21,068 nucleotides of DNA from Saccoglossus kowalevskii (GCF_000003605.2 NW_003147773.1:188545-209612); one strand, 5' to 3'. Shown: positions 1 through 9,612, counted from the stretch's first letter. Translations and numbers: made by a program. The notes: generated by a model not told the origin, from the sequence alone.

Positions 1-1377
1 TGTGTGTGTGGGTTGAATAACAGCCTTATTTTGCGTAGTGATATAATTCATGTACAACAGGGGACAAAATAGCGCCTGTTTCTTACATTTTAAGATTGCA
101 AAAACTATTAAAGCGGGGGGTCACGTGCGCACGCGCGCAAATTGAGTTCTAATCGACGATAAAACGCATGCTAACAGCGCAGAGGGCTCATGGGCAGACG
201 CATGTTTTAAAAACCAAACAACAAAACAAACAAAACAAAAAAACGACACGCTATGACCATCTACTGCATGCTCAGGTGACAATCCCCCTGCTTTGCTTTA
301 AATTCTCATGGAAAATGTTCGAATTGGTGACGTCACTGTATCATCGACAAATAAATCTGTAGGAACACATTGTCTGCATGGATTTAGTTTGACAGACCGA
401 TCATTTTGAGGTTCAGTGACGTCATATTTAATTCAAAATAAAACTATAAAAACACACTTGAGATTCTAAAAAGTGAACCATTGTGAAGTGAATTCTCCAC
501 CCTACACTTTAAAATATGGCATAATATCTCTGCCATAGGAACTTATGGTAAAAGCGTTATAATACTGACAAAATGGCAACTATCCATTAATATAAAATAC
601 AACAATCGCTTTCTTGAAAAATAGGCCGATTACCCAAACTTTAGTCCTTATCCTTATATTACACTTGACTACAGTTTATTGAAAAATGAATAAATTATTG
701 TAGGCTTCCACCTTAATTACAAAAACAGTATGCATGTAAATAATTCTTGGATAAACTGTTGATTTTTATGCAAATTATTGTACCTAATTAAGTTATGGCG
801 TGATGTAAGACGACAAAATCTATTCAAATTTGAAATCGATGAGAGTTGTTTTTACAAGGACGCTAATTGATGGACCCAACTTCTGTCCAATCAAAACATT
901 CAATTTAATTGAGGTCAAATACAGCTTTTCCTACCACGACCACGACGGGTTCACAGGAACGGCAATGAATGGTCGGCTCCAGCAAAACCGTGCGAATAGG
1001 ACGATGTACCAACATATATTCAGGTCCGGGGTTCATCACAAAGTATCTATGTACCAAATTGCATTCCAATATACCCATTGGTACTTGAGATATTAATGGA
1101 ACAAGATTTGGCACATCCACACATTACTTGGAATATACTCGGTGATTACTTTTCGCCAAATATGCTAATAAATTCTAGGAAGATTGTGTAATCGATACCA
1201 CATACTTTAGACCTGACCCTTGCCGTTTAAAAATGGGATAAAATACAATTGCTTTGTCGCAACTCAACTTGTTCATCCTGTAAATTGTACAGTGTAATCT
1301 TCAACATTTCTTCACGTAATAACAACAATTCGTATATACATTATAACAACAACAAGCATTGCTAAAATTTAACTTAC
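1..1377 (-). other. Gene A intron 2 (partial)
   Basis: This stretch aligns in blocks to intron 2 of B (about 7130-8734) and C; for instance the opening TGTGGGTTGAA and CAGCCTTATT match B near 7138. Bases about 115-420 have no counterpart in B. They include a CG/GC-alternating run (CACGTGCGCACGCGCGC) and an A-rich stretch near 210-245. I see no exon here; open frames such as 830-1096 are not conserved in B or C. Confidence 0.7.
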
Positions 1378-1526
1378 AATGTCTGGGATTTTAACTACAA
1401 CTAGGTCGATGAAAACATCTGCAATATCCGATTTGTTCTCTACAGGTCTTGTGAGCATGTTATAGCTACTTAGGAGGTCTTCCAACAAACCAGTCTCTTC
1501 ATCAGCCATTACGTCACTCAAGATGG
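1378..1526 (-). CDS. Gene A exon 2 (N-terminal ligand-domain segment)
   Basis: 149 bp between a CTGTAG acceptor and a GTAAG donor (1377-1373). It reads as two bases of a split Ala codon plus 49 codons, ILSDVMADEE to VVVKIPDI. It is open throughout and keeps the TRPV motif typical of the first exon after the nAChR signal peptide. Confidence 0.9.
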
Positions 1527-2450
1527 CTACAGGTACACATTAAAGACTTAATGTATCAAATTAACTATGTGCATCACGTTATCTAGGTCACCACAGCTTA
1601 AAAAAGACATATTTGGTGAAGAATGGTAAGCCAGGTTAGCGATATATATCTGGTAAGACTTGTATATCAGGTTACTGAGATATGTTTGGCAAGACGGGTG
1701 TGTCAGGCTAACTAAATATATCTGGTGAGACAGTTTTGTCATGGGGTGCGATGCATATAAGATCGTCATCTGCCTCGTGCTATAATAGTAATCACAAGAC
1801 TAATGTGACTGCATATTCGCCATAATTACAAATGATTTAGAATGTGGATAAACATCTATATTATCATGCCATCCAAATATTTTTAACAAATTATGCAAAT
1901 TATATTAAATTAACCATTAATTTTGCATCGAGTAAGAGTGGCATATTAAATATATTTTAATATCTTTGCTACCATCAAAAATTACAAAATGCGTCAGGTC
2001 ATGTCAAATATCATGTCACATCATATTGAACTACAACACATATTGAACTACAATGTATATTTATTTATTAATTAGTTAATTATTACGTTACGAACGCACG
2101 CTCTAAACACAATATATTTCGGAGTATTTTCATCACACAGCGTGCCAGTTTGCAGTACGATTCGTTAAATGTTACAGAGAGGATTAGGAAAGTGTTTATT
2201 CAAGTTTTCAAGTGCCACGATGAAATATGTATTGCATAATGCGCAGCTTGGCGACTTAATGCTGTCCTGAATAATTTAAAAAGTCTGGATTTTAAAAAGT
2301 GTCGAGACATGTAAATTTTCTTTTAACATTGTGTTTTACTGTCTGTTACTTTCAAATATAAAGAAATAATCGATCATTATTACCTGATATAATCAATATT
2401 CCGAGCCACTGGAGTGTTCTTTCACGTGGTTGCATTATTGAAATCCACAT
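1378..2450 (-). CDS. Gene A: non-alpha nAChR-like subunit, 5' part only (exons 1-2)
   Basis: This is the N-terminal part of a Cys-loop receptor subunit; transcription runs towards the window start and exons 3-6 lie outside it. Exon 1 (2450-2384, 67 bp) encodes a 22-residue signal peptide starting MWISIMQ and ending GILIIS. Exon 2 (1526-1378, 149 bp) encodes the N-terminal helix and first strands, with the motifs LLEDLLSSYN, TRPVE and DLVVVKIPDI, the nAChR N-terminal signature. Joined, they give 72 residues with no stop; the split Ala codon (g + cc) supports the phase. Differences from B and C include ETGLLEDL, YNMLT and IADVF. The first 1377 bases of the window are its intron 2, which aligns to intron 2 of B. 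Membership of the nAChR superfamily is firm by paralogy with B and C; whether the missing part is intact cannot be seen. Confidence 0.88.
1527..2383 (-). other. Gene A intron 1
   Basis: 857 bp between the signal-peptide exon and exon 2, longer than in B (572) and C (486). Part of the extra length is a 36-bp minisatellite at 1609-1745. No coding signal is visible. Confidence 0.75.
1609..1745. repeat. 36-bp minisatellite in gene A intron 1
   Basis: About 3.8 diverged units of 35-36 bp. Each begins ATAT(A/G)T(C/T)TGG and carries AAGAC or GAGAC and then TCAGG. A relic of the same motif is recognisable in B near 9183-9245 (GTCTGATGAGA, GTGTCAGACTG); C lacks it. Confidence 0.65.
2384..2450 (-). 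CDS. Gene A exon 1 (signal peptide)
   Basis: The ATG is read from 2450 and the exon ends after 22 codons plus one base, before a GTAAT donor at 2383. The translation MWISIMQPRERTLQW then GILIIS is a basic n-region and hydrophobic core. Length (67 bp) and phase match B and C exactly. Confidence 0.88.
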
Positions 2451-2512
2451 TGTAGTACACGTATAACGAATTGCACTGTCAGATGTATTATTTACAATAG
2501 GCTACTGTTCAA

Positions 2513-2518
2513 TTTATA
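2513..2518 (-). promoter_or_regulatory. Candidate TATA box, gene A
   Basis: TATAAA on the minus strand, about 63 nt before the ATG at 2450. The equivalent element exists at matching positions in B and C, which supports function. It sits in a sequence that looks like the first, diverged unit of the adjacent 32-bp array. Confidence 0.55.
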
Positions 2519-2534
2519 TCTCACTGAAATGCTA

Positions 2535-2948
2535 TTCCATCTACAAGCTGCATCCTAAGGTGTGTGTGTCCCATCTACGGGTTACTTCCAATACACGCTG
2601 TTCCATTTAAAAGCTACACCCTAAGGTGTGTGTCCCATTTACGGATTACTCCCAATACACGCTGTTCCATTTACAAGCTACACTCCAAGGTATGTGTTCA
2701 TTGCGAACCACATCCAATACACGCTGTTCCATTTGAAAGCTACACCAAAGGTATTTGTTCCATTGCGAATTACTCCCAATGAAAGCTGTTCAATTTACAA
2801 GATACATCCCAAGATATGTTTCCCTTTACGAATTACTCTCTGAGTCTGTTACATTTGCGATTTACATCTTGGGAATGCTGTCCCATTTACAAGACACAGC
2901 CTTTGGTGCCCATCATGTACATTTGCATATTACCTTCTAAACAATACG
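2535..2948. repeat. Degenerate 32-bp repeat array upstream of gene A (13 units)
   Basis: Thirteen tandem units of 29-37 bp. Two alternating subtypes give a higher-order period of about 64 bp: TTCCATTTACAAGCTACACC followed by CTAAGGTGTGTG, and TCCCATTTACGGATTACTCC followed by CAATACACGCTG. Units near the gene are most alike and distal ones are more decayed. There are no spacers, so it is not CRISPR-like. Open frames through it only reflect the periodicity. Confidence 0.85.
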
Positions 2949-4774
2949 TCCCTTACAATGGCTTGTACAACAATTAGGTTGAATTGGACCCCTAAGTTAT
3001 ATATATGAACCATCGGATATTAAATATTGAAATGTGCCAGTCTAGGGTACCCATGTGAACTATCCAAGTACAAATTATACACATCATTATAATACAACAT
3101 AAGACACAACGCTAATGTACCGAGAATGATTTATTTTACGTGCTCTTATTTTTTTAATCAACTATACAATATGTGATACCATGCTTGAAATTTGAAATTA
3201 TATACTTTGATATTATAAAATAACGATACCTGCAAATTAAAGAGATGCCAGAATGACAACATTTCCTTTATGGTAACTAGTCATGTTTAGCAGGTTGATC
3301 CGCAAACTTATCTTAAAATAGTTGAATGCAAAAAAGACGCTCAAAGTAAAATGGTGTATTTGTGCTGCGTGAATATTAGTTCACTATTAATAGTCACGAG
3401 TCACGATGTTCATCCAAGTATGAATACATACGAGAATAAAATTAAGTCATAGAATGTGTAATATCTGTATTTTTTCTGAAATGCTACATTTATGTCATTA
3501 ATAATTTGTGGGTATGCATTATGTACAATAACATTAACATGTGTGTATTTTATTATTTATGTGTCATATTTTATGGTAACGTCGCATTATTGAAATATAT
3601 TAAAAATTGTATCTTATTGATTAAAAAACATCATATTGAAACATAAGTATTATTAGCATAAGTATTTGGAGATCATTATGAACATGAATTACTTTATTTC
3701 AAAATTTTTGTATTTTAATGTTAACCAATGACTTATGTGGCCATGTATCTGATTGTTATAGAACTCATTTGCGAGTCGACAATATCGTATGAGATGTTAA
3801 ATATATGAATTTATTCAGTAGTATCGGGTAGCTGTTTTATAAAGTGTGTGCTATCTTTTAAATGTATTATTATTATACTATACTAAAACTAATATATCAA
3901 CATAAGCCATGGATATATTCAATAATAAATGAAATCAACTCAATTAGCATGAGATTATCATTATACAGGCGATGTAAAATAATGACAAACTATAACTCCT
4001 TCTCTTAAAAAAAATCGTTACATAAGTATTTACATAAAATTGCATAAAGTAATTTTATATAATTGTCACCATTAAATGATGGGTGTTTTATGTGGATTAT
4101 ACTGTCAAATATAAGTATACATAAATTACAAACATCGAACACGTGACGAGTATATCCTTCATGATTGGAGGATGTGCAAGTTGTGTGACAAAGATAAAAT
4201 TGGCAATGACACCATTCTATAATAAATTGCTCAAATGCAAACATTTTAGTATAACAACATTTCTCTCACAAAATCACCTTTTCAGAATTTGATAAATTTA
4301 GTGAATGATGCAAATTTATATATTTACTAAATGCTTCAGATAGTAAGCATATAATAGCTTTTGCAAACTATGTATATATATTCCATGCTGTTGATAGTTG
4401 AGTTTAATAGTTGCATTATGAGACCATACATTGAAACTATTGTAGGCGCCTAAAAGCAAAACAGCGTCTGCTCACTCTGTAGTTCCGACTCGTATGTTAG
4501 GCGTCATGCCATTGGATAATTGTTATGCGTGATTTCCGATGTTATCGACCATCTCCGAACCAAGAATTTTTATTCAATTTTCTTCATATCCGTGATATTA
4601 AATATCAAATATGTGAAAAAAATTTTAAAAATATTATTACTTTTGTGTAGCGTTCCACACAGTGACGAAATGCTCCAATACTTATTTTGCTTTCGTCGAA
4701 CCTCACGTGAAGTTTTGACGTCAGTATGACCTTTGTTTTTCACGAGAGATCTCGTAATAAACAGAAATGGTATT
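2949..4774. other. Intergenic region between genes A and B
   Basis: AT-rich and non-coding. It is collinear with the B-C and C-D spacers: shared blocks include GAATGATTTATTTTA (near 3124), AAAAAAGACGCTCAAAGT (near 3330) and ATTAAATGATGGGTG (near 4072). Compared with C-D, about 1 kb is missing after roughly 4545, where GATTTCCGATGTT passes directly into sequence matching D near 20247. The last 200 bases are the 3' UTR of B. Confidence 0.65.
4569..4574 (-). promoter_or_regulatory. Candidate polyadenylation signal, gene B
   Basis: AATAAA on the minus strand (in GAATAAAAATTC), about 200 nt past the stop at 4775. The same GAATAAAAAT context is kept after gene D, supporting use as the 3' end signal. 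Confidence 0.5.
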
Positions 4775-4906
4775 TTATATCTCGCCATACTTTGGGACCA
4801 TCAGCACCGATATGCAAACAGCTATGAAGATAAACAAATAGATATAGAAACATGCACGGTCGACATTTCTAATAAGTGCCTCCCACTCATTCTTTGTGAC
4901 CTCCAT
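4775..4906 (-). CDS. Gene B exon 6 (M4 and C-terminus)
   Basis: 132 bp from a CTTTTAG acceptor to TAA at 4777-4775. It encodes MEVTKNEWEALIRNVDR, then M4 FYIYLFIFIAVCISVL and a short tail PKYGEI. This is the invariant nAChR plan of an amphipathic segment, M4 and a few extracellular residues. The exon begins with an in-frame ATG in B, C and D. Confidence 0.93.
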   Translation of the reverse strand: MEVTKNEWEALIRNVDRACFYIYLFIFIAVCISVLMVPKYGEI

Positions 4907-7900
4907 CTAAAAGAAAAGAAGAAACAAAATAACATTTTAAAACAGAATAGTATTTAGGGATATTGAAATATCCCATTTTTTAGGAAATTTTGTCTCGCAG
5001 GGCGATAAAATATATAATGTTCTTTTCCATAAATAAATCGTATTTAGAATGACGGTTACCTGAGTTTGGAGGCACGTATATTTTTCTTGCGTTCTTTCGG
5101 CCTTATTGCTGTTTTTACTAGACACAGCTCGATGTCTTCCACTGGCATATGCTTCATTTTGCCGTCTGAAGGCATCATTTTCAATTGTTATCATACTATC
5201 ATGGTGGTTGTCGGTCGAGTCAGACCTGCCACGTGTCACACCACCACAACATCCGCTTCTTCCCAGGCACAGTTTGCGAGTGACTTTTCCTACCGGTCGC
5301 CCGGATGTACTTTTTCTTTGCATATTGATCACAATGGTACTAATGATGACCGCCGTTCCTATCACTGCCATGTCAAACAATATCACGTGACCAATAAGTG
5401 GGCCTCTATTTGTATTTGTAGGAATTATTTCAGCTACCAACAGTTCAAATACACTCATTGTTACCAAAAGCGAAACGCTTAAACTAATTCTCTCGCCACA
5501 ATCCGGGGGTAGCCAAAATGCACAAAGCGACAAGCCGGATAGCATGAACGTAGGTACGATAATATTCATAAGGTAATATGAATAGACCCTTTCAAGGTGT
5601 ATCTCGAAAGTTGCGACTGGTTGTTCTTCCGGCGAGAGAACGGAAGTCTTAACAGAGTTCACGTGTGTGTTTACTTCCAGGACTGTCCACTCGTAGTTTT
5701 GAAACAATACGAAGTCATCCAATGACACGTTTTCCTTTACGAGTATTTGGAGTTCTGCACTGAAGTATGTCCTTGAAGAGAATCGTATATTACATGTTTG
5801 CGAATCAAACGGAAAATACGTCATGTCTAGATAACAATGACTTGCTAACATGGCGTGGTTGAGTGACAGCACTGTTCCATTGGACTCTATGCGTACATAA
5901 GTAGGCTTGGAGGGCAATTCACCCTCAATAAATCTGTTAAGAAAGGAAATAGTCAATGTCACAATCAATGTATCTACTAATCACGATCACAAACCCTTTC
6001 ACTTCTTGGTGTTGTTTCTCAAAAATATTTATAAATTCCCATTCAAGCTGAAACGAGTTAATTATATTGTCCAACTTGAATGAGATATCAAATATCTGAA
6101 TAATTAATTATTCGTAAGTATAACTCACGTGTTCTCTAAATACAATTCTGGAAACCAAACTTTCTCGGATGGTACTAATAACCATTGTATGTCGCTGTAA
6201 TTAGACGCATTCCAACTCAGACGATAATCAATCCAGGTCTGAAAATAACAGGGTATTTTTTTTTAAATAATTTTGTTCAGTTTCCACATATGTTTATACG
6301 TAATTGGTTGTTTGCAATGGCATGCATATCAAGACGTAATATACACGGATTATTTTGCAAGTACTGAGCAATTTCTTGGCATTTATTTATTCAAACTAAC
6401 CAATGATAGAAAAGATGCATTTGTGCAAGAGTGATTGACTTAATTTTCTTGTGGTGTAGTATGAGAAGGGCACTACTGATCATTTCTATTGCTTACCATA
6501 AAGTGTATTGTTTACAGTGAAACTATGGAAAGCAGTGTGCACTCTAACAAGAGTGTGGGGATTTGAAAATGGAATGACCCCAAATCATGTTGAATCGGTT
6601 TGTTGACTGTTGGGGAGGTCACTTTTCGGGGGGAGTAATTGCTGTAATAAGCAATTGCTGTGGTTCCCGATTTCATTAGTTTTCACACTTATTGTGTTTA
6701 TGTCTTTTTATGTTTTTCCCTATTCCCCTAGTATGTAATGACCTAGATTATTTCATATGTTATATAACTATGTGTAAACAACCTTGTGAAAATTATTGTA
6801 TGTCGTTAGTTTTCTACCAATTATTGTAATAATATTCACATTTATTATATACGATGGGTCGAGTTGATGACCAAACTTATACTTCCAAAAATGTTGAGGT
6901 TTTAAATTAAATTGTTTAAAATAACTTTAAAAGTAATATGGAATAATAATAGTAAAATAATAACAATGCAAAATATGCCTTTGTATACCTGTTTGAATTT
7001 AACATTCGACATCATCAGTTTGTTTTTTTCATCCTGTAAATTGAAAATGAAATTAATGATGGTGTTGAAATAAGTAGTGTATTCAGACGTGATAATTATA
7101 GCGGCCTCGTTTTCAGTGTACGTGTTACCTGTATGTGTGTGGGTTGAAAAAACAGCCTTATTTAGACTAAAAATGTCTATAGACAATGTAGTAATATAAT
7201 TCATATACAACATTGAACAAAAAAGCGTCGGTTTCTTGAATGCAAAGATTGCAAAAATTATTCTCTTCTATCAGCTCGGTAAATTAGAAAATATATATTT
7301 CGACACAGTTTAGTGAGGTCACATGTAACTATAACAACTATAAAAACTCCCTTGAGATTCTAGAAAGTGCAACAATATTTGATTATTATTCGCAGATAAA
7401 GTTAGACATTCAACTTACATACGCAGTATGAATGTGGCAAATTTGAGTCAATGTGTGTTTTAATTAAATGTAACAAACGGTGTAACTATCCATTTGTCGA
7501 ACTGCGTCAATTTGCAATGTTATGGAACTAGAAAAATACTGGTAGTAAGTATGTACTAAGTTTTAATACATTTGAGCAAACTGTTAGAATATCAACATAA
7601 TATGCTGAAAGTAGGTATAATTAATACCCACATTAGATCAATATTATATGCACATTAATTCCAAAGTAGTGTTTGACATTTAAGGTATTTAGTTAATATT
7701 TAATCCCTAATTTTAGAACAATTCCATAGAACACAATATTAAAGAAAATTGAATTTTTTTTAAAACTCGGGACAACAATAAGTACCCCAACATTAGCAAT
7801 AACTATATTTCTTTCAGCCCATGTCACAAACTAAACTTTAAGATATGACATAATATCTCGTAGAACTAATGGTAAAAGCATTACAAAACCGCCAAAATGA

Positions 7901-9522
7901 CAACTATTTCCTGAAACACAACCACCATATTTAAATGAGGCTATTGACCCCAACTTTTAATTGAATATCGTAATATTGGCTTAGAGTACAAATTATTGCA
8001 AAATGAATGCATTCTGAGTACTTTCTTTATTCAATTCTACAAATTGTTTTGAGGATTTCAACAACACATGAAAGTAGTTGATTAGTATGCAAATTGCCTA
8101 GATAAGCTATAGTGTCATATAAGACGACATAATCTTCTATTGTTTAAATTCGAAATATTTCTTTGTTGTTGTCTCAAGGATGCTGATTGGTGGATCCAGC
8201 TTTTTGACGCGCCCAATTAAATTATACATTTTACACCTAACGCGACCACGCATAGGTTCACAGGAACGGCCATTGATTGTCGGCGTCAGTGAAAGTGACG
8301 CGCTTAACAAAGTATCTGTGTATCAAATTGCATTCCAATCTACCCATTGGTTCTAGAGATAATAGCGGAATAAGATTTGACAGACAACCGTATTACATTG
8401 GCCTTCGATGCGTGTCTAATATTATTTAGTTGGAACATGATTGTTTTGATTATTATATGCTGGTTATATGGATGAGTATATGTTAATTAATTCTAAGAAG
8501 ATTGTGTAATTGTTATCAAATACTCTAGACATGACTCTTGTCATTCAAAAGAGAAAACAATACAATAAATTGTTAAATTCACAGTTCAGCCCAACTAGTT
8601 CCTTCTGTAAATTGTACAGTGTTTTCGCGAAGTGAAACCTTCAACATTTCTTACGTAATAACAAATATTTGTATACACATTATGACAACAATAAGCAATT
8701 TTTATAAGATGCTGTAAATGCAAATTTAACTTACAATGTCTGGGATTTTAACTACAGCTAGGTCGATGCAGACATCTACAATATTTGATTTGGTCTCTAC
8801 AGGTCTTGTCAGCTTGTTATAGCTACTTAGAAGGTCTTTCAACAACTCGGCCTCTTCATCTGCCATTACGTCACTCAAGATTGCTATAAGTACACATTAA
8901 GGACTTACAATAGGTATGTATAGGCTATACTGTAACATGGAAATGGTTTATACTGTTGTGTCATTGAAAAGTAATTTACACAATGTATAATGCATGGCTT
9001 TAACAAGATTTGTAGAATATAGGTGCTACATATGTCTTTCAGTTGTAACCAGTTCAATGTTTTTTTTGAAATATATGATAGTTTTTAATGGATATGTCTT
9101 GATCGCGAGCATCAGAAACACGTACGAGATTAACAATATATCAAAATAACAATGTGTTAATGTCATAACAGCTTGAGAGAGACAGTTTTGGTGAAAAGAG
9201 TATGTCTGATGAGATAGATGTGTCAGACTGCCTGGTGGGACAGGTATGAAATGTTAGCAGATCATATGTCACTTGTTTCTTAATATAATTACTTACAAAT
9301 GTGTTAATTATATTGCCAATATAAGGCCACCTTCGACGACGGCATATACGTCATAATTCAGAAAGAACACGGGACACAGAGAGAAGTATTGTATACTGCA
9401 CAGCTTGGCGACGAAAGTTTGTTACTTAATATAAGAAATAATCGATCATTATTACCTGATATAATTAATATTCCGAGCCACTGGAGTGTTTTTTTAGGTG
9501 ATTGCATTATTGAAATCCACAT
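4775..9522 (-). CDS. Gene B: complete non-alpha nAChR-like Cys-loop channel subunit (6 exons)
   Basis: Predicted pentameric ligand-gated ion channel subunit at the plasma membrane. Exons: 9522-9456, 8883-8735, 7033-6989, 6238-6129, 5933-5060, 4906-4775; all borders are GT-AG, and the spliced product is 458 residues, normal for the family. Layout: signal peptide 1-22; ligand domain to about 242 with glycosylation sites at N97, N100 and N142; Cys loop C157-C171 (13 residues between, containing FPFD); M1 about 243-265; M2 272-294; M3 about 303-327; cytoplasmic loop; M4 about 430-450. Loop D Trp (W89) is present, but the loop A Tyr is Glu122, the loop B Trp is Arg178 and there is no vicinal Cys pair, so it is non-alpha. 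Glu at M2 -1' and 20' suggests a cation channel; M2 has Val281 at 9' and Glu287 at 15'. Relative to C it lacks 15 residues of the cytoplasmic loop. No disabling change is seen. The ligand is unknown. Confidence 0.92.
5060..5933 (-). CDS. Gene B exon 5 (Cys loop, M1-M3, cytoplasmic loop)
   Basis: 874 bp; acceptor TTAACAG, donor GTAACC at 5059. The first base completes ACA (Thr124), then 291 codons follow. It holds the Cys loop, loops B and C, M1 (YYLMNIIVPTFMLSGLSL), M2 (ERISLSVSLLVTMSVFELL), M3 and the basic loop start QRKSTSGR. Reading on past the donor reaches a stop in intron 5 without M4, so that extension is not the real end. Confidence 0.95.
6129..6238 (-). CDS. Gene B exon 4 (110-bp nAChR exon, loops D and A)
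   Basis: 110 bp, the conserved exon-4 size of nAChR genes, phase 0 in and phase 2 out, acceptor TTTTCAG, donor GTGAGT. It encodes TWIDYRLSW, two sequons (NAS, NYS), LVPSEKVWFPELYLEN. The protein is identical to copy C's. Confidence 0.95.
6239..6988 (-). other. Gene B intron 3
   Basis: 750 bp, alignable at both ends to C intron 3; the middle (about 6700-6870) diverges. No exon or RNA gene seen. Confidence 0.75.
6989..7033 (-). CDS. Gene B exon 3 (45-bp nAChR exon)
   Basis: Exactly 45 bp, phase 0 on both sides, between TTTACAG and GTATAC. It encodes DEKNKLMMSNVKFKQ, matching the family pattern xxNQxLTTNVWxxQ. The size is the conserved exon-3 size of vertebrate nAChR genes. The usual aromatic in NVW is Lys here. 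Confidence 0.93.
7034..8734 (-). other. Gene B intron 2
   Basis: 1701 bp, the largest intron of the gene. Blocks such as CGCAGATAAAGTTAGACATTC (near 7390) and the GGTTCACAGGAACGGCCAT area (near 8254) recur in C or A. No exon, RNA gene or intact mobile element seen. Confidence 0.75.
8735..8883 (-). CDS. Gene B exon 2 (N-terminal helix and first strands)
   Basis: 149 bp after a TTATAG acceptor, ending at a GTAAG donor (8734). Visible motifs are ELLKDLLSSYNKLTRPVE and AVVKIPDI. Residue 63 is Cys (DVCIDL) where A and C have Phe, a free cysteine specific to this copy. Confidence 0.92.
8884..9455 (-). other. Gene B intron 1
   Basis: 572 bp. The GGCCACCTTCGACGACGG block near 9325 recurs in C intron 1 (17342). 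No coding signal. Confidence 0.75.
9456..9522 (-). CDS. Gene B exon 1 (signal peptide)
   Basis: Start codon at 9522, 69 nt after a TATAAA element. It encodes MWISIMQSPKKTLQW and GILIIS, then one base of a split Ala codon before the donor GTAAT at 9455. The next Met (codon 6) is an alternative start but would remove only five residues. Confidence 0.9.
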
Positions 9523-9590
9523 TGTAGTACACGTATGTATATGACACACAACGCTGTTACATGTACTAGTTACAAGATGCTGCTGTTCCA

Positions 9591-9596
9591 TTTATA
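9591..9596 (-). promoter_or_regulatory. Candidate TATA box, gene B
   Basis: GGTATAAATGG on the minus strand, 69 nt before the ATG at 9522, predicting a 5' UTR of about 40 nt. Position and flanks are the same in gene C. Confidence 0.6.
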
Positions 9597-9612
9597 CCTC
9601 GCCGAAATGCTA

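Noticed and set aside
1-10. TG dinucleotide microsatellite
   Set aside because: Only five repeats at the window edge; too short to call.
830-1120. Open frames on both strands in gene A intron 2
   Set aside because: The matching regions of B (near 8160-8400) and C (near 16420-16570) have indels that break both frames, so no coding constraint is seen.
2564-2940. Overlapping plus-strand open frames with repetitive peptide (about 60-72 codons)
   Set aside because: They run through the 32-bp array and exist because the repeat lacks stops in those frames. All frames show the same periodic peptide, and the equivalents in B and C are interrupted.
2535-2948. CRISPR-like array
   Set aside because: The units are contiguous and degenerate with no unique spacers, and the context is a eukaryotic promoter.
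4937-5059. Continuation of exon 5 of gene B to a stop at 4937
   Set aside because: It reads through a conserved GTAACC donor into intron 5; homologous read-through in C gives an unrelated sequence, and M4 is found in a proper exon 6.
5066-5482. Plus-strand open frame of 138 codons
   Set aside because: It is the antisense of exon 5 of gene B; conservation and protein family evidence are on the minus strand.
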